Shown here one piece after another: positions 9,173-18,245 of a stretch of DNA of 64,000 bases. Position 1 is the stretch's first letter; each line of letters begins with the position of its first letter. Source of the DNA: Hondaea fermentalgiana (Eukaryota; Sar; Bigyra; Thraustochytrida; Thraustochytriidae); contig NPFB01000018.1 of NCBI GenBank assembly GCA_014084085.1, positions 59,797-123,796 of the forward strand. Direction: 5' to 3'. A model generated the notes under the pieces. That model was not told where the DNA came from, made no database searches, and saw only the letters and a list, made by a program, of their open reading frames with translations. A program made the position numbers and the translations under genes.

Positions 9173-12100
9173 ATGTCTCAGCAGAGCAATGGGATGCTGA
9201 CCAAGAAGAGCGAGGCAAAGTCGCTGCAACAACGAGCAATTGAAGGCGTAATCAAGCTCAAGGACAATCAAATTACCGGCCCAGCACTCTTCTCCGTGCT
9301 CTTTGCATGTCGATCATTACAACTCATCTATTTGGCCGTGAGCACAGAGATTGGGGGTCCATGGCACGCAGGACTACAGCATGTGCGTGTCGGTCTTCGC
9401 GCAATTAGTCTCGGCTTTCTACAGCTCTCTGACACAGGTCTGCTCATCGCTGGCGTTACTGCAATTGCCTGGACCTGTTTGCTCACTGCAATGGTGGCGT
9501 ACCTATGCTTTAGACGTGAATCGTTTGGTCACAACAGCACACGTGCGCTCGAATTTTCATTGCGAGCCTCGCAATTCGCCTTTCAGCAGCCAATGCTCAT
9601 GATGCTCATGCGCATCTTCTTGGCCGCTGACGACATTAGCGACGTCAATCTCATTCTGGCAGGTCTTGCCGCCCTTTCCATTGTTTTCTTCACAATTCTC
9701 ACCACCGCACATGGTCTTCTCGTCTTCCAGCAGCTTCCCGGAGCGAGTGACTCGAGCCCGAGCGGACTAAGTATGTCGCATGGACGCGTGGAGTGTGTTT
9801 GCACCTTTCTCTCGGCCCTTCTTGCGATTCTTGCTGGTTTCATTGTCGAGACCAACAATCGAGCTCAGGTTGGCGATGCTGATGTTGCTGAGGCCGCAGT
9901 AAGCGCAATGCGTTGGCTTCTTGTCTCAGTGGGGGCATGCACAACAGCAGCATACTTTTTTTTTGCCCCTTTTTATTCGCACAAGCTCAACAGATGGTGT
10001 CTCTATCTTTCCATATCTTTCACCTTTGTAGCCATGTGTAATTTGGGCGCCGTGGCCATCAATGATGAAAGCGACATCTCGCCAGTTCTGGTCTGCGTGC
10101 TGACTCTTCCCTTTCTTTTGTTGAGTGCCCGCTTTGCTCACGATTTGTACTTTCAGCGTCTCCTTCGCACTACCGGTCCTTTTGAAATGAGAAATCCCTT
10201 CATTGTTGAGCTCATACTTCGTCTGCGCCATTTGAAGGGCGATGCAAAGGACTGGACGTTCACCGGCGAAATGGAAAAAGAGTACCGAAGTGCGGTCAAG
10301 GACCTTCCAGATAGCGCCTACTTTGGGCTTTTTGTCGCGCTCTTGGCAGGCTCTCGCGGCAGCAACATCGTGTACGCGCTGAAACTGATTCGGCTCGCCC
10401 GGCGCTCACTTCGAAGCTCTGACGAGTACGTTCTTTTGGTATACAACAACAAAATGAATGAACGACGCCAGGAGAGACACACTGGCGCGGTGACCTATCT
10501 GCAACACGATCAGCATCTGACGGCTGCACGCTCCGCTATCGTCCAAATTACCAAGCATATTTCGCAATTCTGGCGAAAAACATCGCAAGGTCACTACTCC
10601 ATGTCAGATCTCTTGGAGCTGGCCAACAAGGTCCATACCGAGGTTGATGACTGCCAAGGCCATCTCTCGCAGCTTGCGCGACTTCGCAGCAACGATTCCC
10701 AAGGACTGCGCGTCCGGGCCATGTTTCTTCATTACATCGAAAACGATACGGAACGCGCGCAGGAGCTCATGACACGCGCTATGATGACAGACGATGACGG
10801 GGGCATCGGCGGTTTTGCTGTTTGCGTCATCAGTGGAGACCATGGCACCTTGTGCAAAGTGTTGGAGGTCTCGCAGCCCATGTGCGTCCTCTTCGGTTAT
10901 TCCAAGGTCGACCTCTTAGGGCGCAACATCAACATGATCATTCCCGCCCCTTTTGACCGCATTCACGACAATATGGTACGGGGTTTCGTTGACTCAGACA
11001 CAGATTTTCGCACTCGCACGCGACGAATCTACGGGCAGCATCGCAAGGGCCATATTCTGCCCATCGATTTCGTCCTTACGCCGAGCACGAACGCCAAGAG
11101 TGATCTAGTCCTTGTAGCAAGACTCAAGCCCAAACCTTTGGAATTAGATGAGTATCTCTTTCTCGTAGACACCAAAACGCGCATTATCACAGGCTACACG
11201 GAAGGGGCGCCGACCACCTTTCACTTTGACAGCCATGACGTTTTTGCAATGTCTGTGAAAATCACTCAACTGCTCCCGAACATCTTCACACCAGATGGGG
11301 CAATATCGTACGGTAATAATGAGATTGTGGAGTGCGCAGACGAGCTTTGGCGCATTCACGTTCACTCTCTTTCATACAAATCCAGGCAGGACGACGTAAA
11401 GAATGCCTTCGAGTGCTCTGTGCTGACCATCAAGCTCAAACTTGAGGAGAGCGGGGCTGGAATGATGTCAACTGGATTTACCTTTGGCGGCCATCGCTTG
11501 GGGGGTGGATCGAGGCCCGGGTCCAGGACGGGATCGCAGTTTAAGAGTCGCTCACAATCCCCCATGTCGCTGCGCCAGGTTTCAAAGATGACTTTGGGCA
11601 GTATGGCCCTTCAGGGAGGGCCCTTAGCCGGAAGGTCAATCGGGCACTCTCCAAGCAATGCCTCCCTTTCCCGAAACCGCCCTCTGAGCAAGTCCCCGAC
11701 GAGCGGGGGCATGAAACTTGGCGGTACAAGACTCGGAGGAGGCAAAGGAGGCGGCGGAGCTGCCTCACGAGCTGCTTCTCAGGCGAACTTCGGCTTTGCT
11801 GGTGGTCTTCGCGGAGGAACAAGTGTCACTGGGAGTGAGAGAATCGCCCCGTCACATGCTTCTCCAGAATCATTGGCCTCTTCTGAGTCCTTTTTCACGG
11901 AGTCGAGCGGGATGGCCCGAATTAAGGCGCAAATTGGGGGTAAGCTCAAAACGCGTGACGCTATGGTCATGCGTTTTGGCAAATTTGCCGTGATGTTTGG
12001 AATGGCTCTCTTCACGGTTTTGCTGACGCAAAGCATACTATTGGTGGCGCGCGTCCGTGTGCATTTGGAACTTGTCGATGGTGTCCAGGCAACTGCCCGG

Positions 12101-13918
12101 CTCGTGCACGCGACGACTCTCGCCAGTACGCTGCTCCTGTACGTGAGCAGAGGTCTCGCCGACGAAAGCGCCGCCGAGGAGATTGCTGCGCACTTGCCTG
12201 AAATGCGTTCTCTATTCAAACGATTTTCGGACGACTTCGTGTCTCATGTCGATGGCCTTGCGGCGGAGACGCGCTCGCCATCAGTCAATGTCACTGCATA
12301 TGATACGGATCATCTCGAACTCGTCTCCTTCGATAGCGCCCTGCGAAGCATATTGAGTCACCTGGAGCGTTTTGTGGAGAGCGAGAACGTGACCACCTGT
12401 GATAGCTCATGCCGTTTCGTGCTGAACAACGGCGCTCTGGAAGTTTTGCACCAAGGTCGCGATATTACAGAGACTCTGCATGCCAATGCGCTCGCTCATA
12501 TTGATCAGATTGCCATCATTGAGCGATACTCGTCGTTTGCTATTGTTGCTGTACTTCTCGTGGGAATCATTGGAGGCTACGTTCCGGTTCTTCGGTCCTT
12601 CAATTCCAAACGGGGGCGAATGACCGCTGCATTTCGTGCAATTCCGCAGAGTCTGAGCTTGAACCTTTACAAAAGGTCGGATGCAAACTTTCAGAGTTTG
12701 CAGCAAATGCAACACGCACACGAGATCTCTACGAAACTCCAAGACAACGGAGATGGCGATAGCGACTCCGATGATGGTCCAGAGGAACAAAATCGAGACC
12801 ACGCCGCCGAGCCTGGGCGCAGGCACCCCTCGACTTCTATTCAAGCGGCCAAGTCTACCGTTAGTTCTACATTGGCCCAGATGGACAAACGCAGCTTTGT
12901 ACGAATGCCATCGTTGCGACCAAGCGTGTCGATGCATCGCGTGACCGTATTGGTGGGCGAGGCCGCTGCTCAGCAAAAATTGCGACTCCGCAGGAAGCTG
13001 GGCCGTGCGATAAGACGAACGATTAAACTGTGCGGTGCCGTCTTTTATGTCGGAATGTCAGCCTGGATGACATTGACTTTTATTTTTGTGACGCTATCAC
13101 TTCGAAGCAATATGTGGACCCACACGGCGCATTTGAGCTCTTCAACCTACGTGGCGGCTGTGCGGGCCGTTGATAGGGACGAAGTCAATTTTTGGGGCAT
13201 TGCGCCTCTCGAACCATCAGCAGACGGCGTGGTGGCAAGTGCGTGGGGTCACAGAGATTCGAATGAGCGCCTGGAGCCTGCGGCAACAGCGCTTGCGCTT
13301 TCGAATCGTGCTCTCAAATTTGGCAGCGAAACACTCAGGTTGAGTCCCTTTATGCTCACGTCTGGTGAGGAATTTGAGCTCAATTTCGCGACAGGGTGTC
13401 TCGATCGCTGTCTTGCCAATACAGAAAATCTCGTGAGCGACGGCACGATTACAGATGCTAGTGATGCCAGTGATGAGGAAGATGAGGAAGATGAGGAAGA
13501 TGAGATCACGCGTAGATTGCGCAACGGCCTCGTGCTTGCCTTGGACTATTTTGTGCGCGAAGCACGAATTTTTGGGCAGATGCGCCTCCCTTCTGCAGCT
13601 ACTAGTGAGGAAGAAAAGGCAGCAAAGCAGTCTGCTTTTCTAGGAGACATTCACGCGAATTTGATGCTGAGCGACGCGCTTTTGCACTCCGTGGACAACT
13701 ACTACACGTCACTTGTACAGGCAACGAAGAGTTTCAATCTCGGCGAGGTCAAAGGGCTCGTCTTACTTTTTTTCCTGCTTTTGGCTGGGCATGTCATTTG
13801 CAAGAGAGCAGTGTACGCGCTCGAGCAGGACATGAATAAGATTTACTACCTCCTCTCCATCCTTCCAGAAGACGTCTTTTTACGCGTACCGCAATTTATC
13901 ATGCTGCTCGAAGAGTAA
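9173..13918 (+). CDS. TmcB/TmcC-like multipass membrane protein with PAS domain
   Basis: The product is 1581 residues and resembles the Tiny macrocysts (TmcB/TmcC) family found in ciliates, Dictyostelium and other protists. Residues about 35-340 hold roughly eight hydrophobic helices. Next is a helical, TPR-like region (about 345-545) with the family signature NPFIVELILRLRHLKGD and paired helices such as LRVRAMFLHYIENDTERAQ. A PAS domain (about 551-665) follows, with GYSKVDLLGRNINMIIPAPF and a PAS-core tail. A Gly/Ser-rich linker (about 780-920) precedes four further transmembrane helices near 936, 1119, 1286 and 1528, with an extracellular acidic EDEEDEED run around residue 1437. The layout suggests a sensory or mechanosensory receptor, but no enzymatic output domain is visible. 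The ligand and function are unknown. It is a single uninterrupted frame. Confidence 0.82.
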   Translation: MSQQSNGMLTKKSEAKSLQQRAIEGVIKLKDNQITGPALFSVLFACRSLQLIYLAVSTEIGGPWHAGLQHVRVGLRAISLGFLQLSDTGLLIAGVTAIAWTCLLTAMVAYLCFRRESFGHNSTRALEFSLRASQFAFQQPMLMMLMRIFLAADDISDVNLILAGLAALSIVFFTILTTAHGLLVFQQLPGASDSSPSGLSMSHGRVECVCTFLSALLAILAGFIVETNNRAQVGDADVAEAAVSAMRWLLVSVGACTTAAYFFFAPFYSHKLNRWCLYLSISFTFVAMCNLGAVAINDESDISPVLVCVLTLPFLLLSARFAHDLYFQRLLRTTGPFEMRNPFIVELILRLRHLKGDAKDWTFTGEMEKEYRSAVKDLPDSAYFGLFVALLAGSRGSNIVYALKLIRLARRSLRSSDEYVLLVYNNKMNERRQERHTGAVTYLQHDQHLTAARSAIVQITKHISQFWRKTSQGHYSMSDLLELANKVHTEVDDCQGHLSQLARLRSNDSQGLRVRAMFLHYIENDTERAQELMTRAMMTDDDGGIGGFAVCVISGDHGTLCKVLEVSQPMCVLFGYSKVDLLGRNINMIIPAPFDRIHDNMVRGFVDSDTDFRTRTRRIYGQHRKGHILPIDFVLTPSTNAKSDLVLVARLKPKPLELDEYLFLVDTKTRIITGYTEGAPTTFHFDSHDVFAMSVKITQLLPNIFTPDGAISYGNNEIVECADELWRIHVHSLSYKSRQDDVKNAFECSVLTIKLKLEESGAGMMSTGFTFGGHRLGGGSRPGSRTGSQFKSRSQSPMSLRQVSKMTLGSMALQGGPLAGRSIGHSPSNASLSRNRPLSKSPTSGGMKLGGTRLGGGKGGGGAASRAASQANFGFAGGLRGGTSVTGSERIAPSHASPESLASSESFFTESSGMARIKAQIGGKLKTRDAMVMRFGKFAVMFGMALFTVLLTQSILLVARVRVHLELVDGVQATARLVHATTLASTLLLYVSRGLADESAAEEIAAHLPEMRSLFKRFSDDFVSHVDGLAAETRSPSVNVTAYDTDHLELVSFDSALRSILSHLERFVESENVTTCDSSCRFVLNNGALEVLHQGRDITETLHANALAHIDQIAIIERYSSFAIVAVLLVGIIGGYVPVLRSFNSKRGRMTAAFRAIPQSLSLNLYKRSDANFQSLQQMQHAHEISTKLQDNGDGDSDSDDGPEEQNRDHAAEPGRRHPSTSIQAAKSTVSSTLAQMDKRSFVRMPSLRPSVSMHRVTVLVGEAAAQQKLRLRRKLGRAIRRTIKLCGAVFYVGMSAWMTLTFIFVTLSLRSNMWTHTAHLSSSTYVAAVRAVDRDEVNFWGIAPLEPSADGVVASAWGHRDSNERLEPAATALALSNRALKFGSETLRLSPFMLTSGEEFELNFATGCLDRCLANTENLVSDGTITDASDASDEEDEEDEEDEITRRLRNGLVLALDYFVREARIFGQMRLPSAATSEEEKAAKQSAFLGDIHANLMLSDALLHSVDNYYTSLVQATKSFNLGEVKGLVLLFFLLLAGHVICKRAVYALEQDMNKIYYLLSILPEDVFLRVPQFIMLLEE

Positions 13919-13964
13919 CAGAACTGGAAAATTTTGTGTGTATCCGAGATCCACTCTTCTCTTC

Positions 13965-13999
<35 letters not shown>

Positions 14000-14315
14000 C
14001 ACGCACGCGCTCTCTTCATTCCTGTGTTTTCCAATGTGCTCGGGCGCACACAATTTTGCCTAAAAAACTGACGGGCACAACATGAAGAGGAGAATGAAGA
14101 ATGGCAAGAAATGACATGAAAAAAGATGAAATGATGAAGAAACGAAGAAACAAAGAAAAACAGAAGAAGCAAACGGGCATTATTCATATATCACGTATCA
14201 TGTTTTGAACACGGACAAACACGTGTGGCGGCGCACGCCTTTTTTCACTTCAAAAGCTAGGTTACGAAGTTTCTCTTTGTTGCTCTTGTTCATCACCCTC
14301 CTCCTCACCCCCCCT
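13919..14315. other. Convergent 3' region with (TC)n tract
   Basis: Both neighbouring genes end here. A (TC)n run spans about 13966-13996, and an A/G-rich stretch (14080-14180) reads as U/C-rich in the minus-strand transcript. No gene is seen. Confidence 0.55.
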
Positions 14316-16751
14316 TTAGAGCTGCAAGAGTCCCTGTGCTTTTTGTCGCACGTTCTTGACGGGGTCGCTCTGTGCAGCAGCACGAACGACCTGCTCGAGC
14401 TGACCCGAGGAGCACTGCACTTTGACAAGTTGCTCGACGAGCTCGAGAGCGGTAATGCGCACCTTGTAGTCGGAAGCCGGGTCCTGCATGAGGACCTGTG
14501 GAATCCCAACGAGGTGATGCTGCATCCAGTCGTGACCGAAGCGCTCGGCAATCGCTGGGATCTGGCTTACGGCATTAGAACGAATCCGGCGGACCGGACT
14601 GCGGAGGCATTGAATGAGAAAATTCACGCCATTTGCTTGATGCGTCCACTCTGACTCGCTCAGCACCTTAACAACCTCGTGCACGGCAGCAATGGCGGCG
14701 TCCTTGGCACGCCAGGTTGACGCAGCCGCGTTGGGGTCGTGGCTAGACTGCACAGATGCCGATCTCATCCCAGCATTTTCACCAGCCCAAAAGACTGCGC
14801 CGTAAACTTGCGGCAAGAGGTCCAGACAAAGTCCCTTGGGAAGAAGACGCAAAAAGTCGGCACGGAAGAAAATCTGGACAGCCGATATGCGAATGTCCGG
14901 CTCCGGGTCGTCGGAGATAAGATGGTGTAGCATATTTGCGATCTGACTTGGAGCCCTCCGCGCGAGCGAGGGGAAGGTTTCCAAGATGGCGCGTCGCACC
15001 GCGGCATCCTCATCGCCCACCAGTTTTTCGAGCAAAGGTGTGAAAACAGGATTGGCAAAGAAGAACTTGAAGTGCTTGGCCGCGGCCGATCGAACTTCTG
15101 GCATCGGGTCCGAGAAGAGCTCCATGACAATGAATTGAAGGTCCTCGAGACGGAAGGACTGCGGTACCTTTTCGACGTCCTCCATGCCGTTGCTAATCCC
15201 AGATCCCGAATCACCGCCGCTGCTACTGCTGCGACCTCGGCTTGCGCCTCGAGCGCGACCGCTGCTGTTACTTGTGTTCAAGGCAACGGCTTGGGGCAGG
15301 TCAGAGCCGAGCGCACCGTCAAGATCAACCTTGGCGACCGCATCGGGGAGGTCCTCCGCGTCATCATCCCCATGAATTACATGAGAAGAGGCGCTGGGAT
15401 TCCACTTGGCAAGTTCGTCAAAGAGAAAGTCGAGTTGACTGGCGAGAGCAAAGCGCGATCGCCATGAGTTGGAGTGCACGAGCGACTCCTTGAGGACGTG
15501 GAGAAAGTGAACTTTTTCGTCTGGTGTCCGCATTTCAAGGATGAATTGGGCTAGGCAGTGCTCAATGGCCAGGGCCTGTACCAAATCGTCTGGGTCTGCC
15601 ATGAGGTCGCGCACGAGTGAAAGAGGCATCTTGCGCTGTAAAAGTGTTTCTGGAACAGCAATGTCGCCCCGGTCCGACGAACTCGATCTCGATGAGAGCC
15701 CCAAAGGAGAGGGAGACACAACTGCCGAAGCGTCTTCCGAGTTTTTCTTCTTCTTTTTGATTTCAGGCCGAGATGCCTTTGGTGAGGACATTGCTGACTT
15801 TTTCGGGTTACGCGCAGCCTTGACGGCAGCCTTGTGGGCGAGGCTGCCGAGGTTTTTGGCTACAGCGGCGCGCACCATGGGTACAGGGTCTTTACCGAGT
15901 TTGTGTATGAGGTCAACCTCTTCTTCAGGAGACAACCCGGAAGGGATTGGTTCGGCAAGGAGCTCGCACACCGAGATACGCTGAAAGAAGCTCTTGAATG
16001 ACCCCGGCTCGCAGAGATGGGGGAGAAGGAGACAGCCCGGGGCAATGCGATTATCCTCGCTACCATTGCTGGGGATGCGGTCCCTTCGCGAGGCAGCGGA
16101 AGATGAGGAAACAGGCGACCCGTGCTTGCCCGCGATATTATTGTTGTTGTTGTTGGTTTTCTCGTTGCTCTGGTAATTGGAGCCTGACTGCGTCTTTTTA
16201 GGCGATCCCCGAGGCGAGCTCGCAGTGCCATTTGATGGCGACACTGGGGCTGCGTTGGGGGAAGACTTTCCATCAACGCTTGGAATGGAGTCAAAGATGC
16301 TCACGTCGAGGGCCCCTGGGTACGCCACGAGAGGGTCTCCACGATGCGCATGGAGAAGAACACTACGTACAGCTTCGCGGCGTACTTGGGGCTCGGGCAT
16401 TTCGAGAAGCCAGTGCAATAAGCACTTGGCGCGCGCCGATTCGGAGAATTCTCTTGCTCCCAGCGATTTGGCAAGGGCGCACCACACGAGATCCGAGGTC
16501 TCGCGAGGTAAAAGAATCTTGTCCATGGCATCAACCACGCGCTTGGCGCCCACTTCCCTTGCGATCAGGTGGCTGTGGCCGACGGCGTGGGCGCGGGTTT
16601 CGTCATCTAGAAAGCTAGAAATTTCGCTTGACCAGAACGTCATGACCTGATCGCGGCTTTCAAGGTCGGCCATCTTGTGATTCTCGTTACGTTGGCTACC
16701 GCTGCTCTCTCCTCTTTGTTTTGTGGGTTCAGTCAGAGGCGCGTTTCCCAT
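14316..16751 (-). CDS. HEAT-repeat protein, PP2A-A/PPP4R1-like phosphatase scaffold
   Basis: From the ATG at 16751 the product is 811 residues; a second good start is the ATG at 16673 (785 residues). It is built of alpha-helical HEAT units with the D-P-x-P-x-V-R-x-A/S-V/A signature, for example DPMPEVRSAAAKHFKFF, DEDAAVRRAILETFPSLA, DPEPDIRISAVQIFF and DPVKNVRQKAQGLL at the C-terminus. This style of unit is shared by the PP2A scaffold A subunit and PP4 regulatory subunit 1, which position catalytic subunits and substrates. Two Ser-rich disordered inserts interrupt the solenoid. The exact phosphatase partner cannot be read from sequence. The frame remains open upstream through a Glu/Asp run to a stop at about 17160 with no ATG, so an upstream exon or non-AUG start is possible. 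Confidence 0.72.
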   Translation of the reverse strand: MGNAPLTEPTKQRGESSGSQRNENHKMADLESRDQVMTFWSSEISSFLDDETRAHAVGHSHLIAREVGAKRVVDAMDKILLPRETSDLVWCALAKSLGAREFSESARAKCLLHWLLEMPEPQVRREAVRSVLLHAHRGDPLVAYPGALDVSIFDSIPSVDGKSSPNAAPVSPSNGTASSPRGSPKKTQSGSNYQSNEKTNNNNNNIAGKHGSPVSSSSAASRRDRIPSNGSEDNRIAPGCLLLPHLCEPGSFKSFFQRISVCELLAEPIPSGLSPEEEVDLIHKLGKDPVPMVRAAVAKNLGSLAHKAAVKAARNPKKSAMSSPKASRPEIKKKKKNSEDASAVVSPSPLGLSSRSSSSDRGDIAVPETLLQRKMPLSLVRDLMADPDDLVQALAIEHCLAQFILEMRTPDEKVHFLHVLKESLVHSNSWRSRFALASQLDFLFDELAKWNPSASSHVIHGDDDAEDLPDAVAKVDLDGALGSDLPQAVALNTSNSSGRARGASRGRSSSSGGDSGSGISNGMEDVEKVPQSFRLEDLQFIVMELFSDPMPEVRSAAAKHFKFFFANPVFTPLLEKLVGDEDAAVRRAILETFPSLARRAPSQIANMLHHLISDDPEPDIRISAVQIFFRADFLRLLPKGLCLDLLPQVYGAVFWAGENAGMRSASVQSSHDPNAAASTWRAKDAAIAAVHEVVKVLSESEWTHQANGVNFLIQCLRSPVRRIRSNAVSQIPAIAERFGHDWMQHHLVGIPQVLMQDPASDYKVRITALELVEQLVKVQCSSGQLEQVVRAAAQSDPVKNVRQKAQGLLQL

Positions 16752-16805
16752 CGATCTTGGGCTCTCTGCAACGTCCTTGACAGGCTCGCCCTCGAGTTTG
16801 CGCTC

Positions 16806-16908
16806 GGTCTCGACCTCGTCGTCGTCAAATTCTTCCTCTTCTTCCTCCTCGTCGTCAAGTTCTTCTTCTTCTTCCTCTTCTTCTTCTTCTTCTTCGTCGC
16901 CGACACTC
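16806..16908. repeat. (CTT/GAA)n tract, possible poly-Glu coding
   Basis: Dense TTC/CTT/CCT units on the plus strand read as GAA/GAG/GAC codons (poly-Glu/Asp) in frame with the HEAT-repeat gene on the minus strand. The tract lies upstream of that gene's first ATG. Confidence 0.65.
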
Positions 16909-18011
16909 TTGTTTTTCACCAAGTCCTTCTTATTCGCAGGCTCGTCGTCGAGCAGGTCCTTGTCGGCTCCACTCCCGCCGCCGACGAGACCGGCGCCGGG
17001 GTCGTCGGCCGCGCGCTGTCTGGCCCTGGCGGCCCTGCGCGGCTTCGACCACGCCTTGCGCTGGTAGGCCCTCGTCGTCCCTCGGCGCGGGCGCCGCGCG
17101 CCTCGGTCCTGGCCCTCTTCGCCTGGCTCGCTTGCCGCAGCTGGCTGGCCAGCTAGCAGCTAGCTCGCCGTCCGCGCCTCCGCCGCCTCGCGCGGCTTCA
17201 CTCCGGCGCGCGGGCGGGTCCACGCTGCCGCCGCCGAGGGCTCGGCAGGCCCGCGGTCGGCGGGCGCGCGGATGAGCGGCTGGATGGCGGGAGGGATGGA
17301 TGGATGGACGCGGAGCGGAGTTGGACTCGGGCGTCGAGTCCGCGCCTGCGCCGCCCCTTCGCCGTTACCGCCGCCGCCTGCGGCCCGAGCGAGCGCGCGC
17401 GGCGGGCGGAGCGAGCGAGAGCGCGCGCGAGCGAGCGAGCGAGCGAGCGAGGGGAGAGGGCCCGCGCGCGCTGTGCCTGCTGCGCTGTGCCTGCTGCCTG
17501 CGCCGCGCCTCGCCGCGTGAGCGCGCCTGCGTTGTGTGTCTAGATTGCATCCAAGGAAGGCGCTTGAAGTGCAAAGAACGAACGAATGAAAAGAAGGAAA
17601 GAAAGAAGGAAAGAAAGAAACAAACAAACAAAGAAAGAAAGCTGACAAGGAAAGAAAGAATGCTGGGAGAAAGAAGGAAGGGGGTGAGGTGCACAGTGGC
17701 GTATAGCGAGTCTCGTTTGCCTGCCTGCCACTCTCTGACTGGTCACTGTCAGTCTCAGTCAGGCCGACTGAGAAGGCCACTGGAATGGACGAGCGAACGA
17801 TCACTCGGCTTGGCTTGGCGTGCAGTGAGTGTCTCACAGAGTGGCTTGGACGCTTCGAGGCAAGTTGGCGCGGACGGAGTCTGGAGGCAACAACAAGAGC
17901 AAGGCAACGAGAAAGAATGTATGTGCACATTGGTTGGTTGGTTGGCTGGTCGGCTGGTAGCATGAGACGAGATGGCGGAGGATGCTTGCTTGGTGTCTTG
18001 GTCTGCCTGGC

Positions 18012-18064
<53 letters not shown>
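16909..18064. other. Low-complexity, GC-rich DNA left of the assembly gap
   Basis: This stretch is extremely GC-rich at 17000-17520 with GCGA/GAGC repeats, then GAAA/GAAG repeats (about 17580-17660). It then contains TGGTTGGC repeats and finally (TTGC)n up to the gap. Open frames on both strands are Arg/Ala/Ser-rich or Lys/Glu-rich and run through the repeats; none resembles a protein family. Confidence 0.55.
18012..18064 (+). repeat. (TTGC)n tetranucleotide array abutting the gap
   Basis: About 13 TTGC units run directly into the run of Ns. The array is a likely reason the assembly broke here, and its true length is unknown. Confidence 0.85.
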
Positions 18065-18164
18065 NNNNNNNNNNNNNNNNNNNNNNNNNNNNNNNNNNNN
18101 NNNNNNNNNNNNNNNNNNNNNNNNNNNNNNNNNNNNNNNNNNNNNNNNNNNNNNNNNNNNNNNN
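18065..18164. other. Assembly gap (100 N)
   Basis: Exactly 100 N positions, the conventional placeholder for a scaffold gap of unknown size. It sits about 80 bases upstream of the ubiquitin protease start, so upstream exons or promoter of that gene may be missing. Confidence 0.99.
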
Positions 18165-18245
18165 GGGCGCCGGGTCGACGCGGCCCCGCGAGGGACGGAG
18201 CAGGGCGCTCCGACCGACCGAGGCTGGCGCGCGAGGGAGGCTCGC

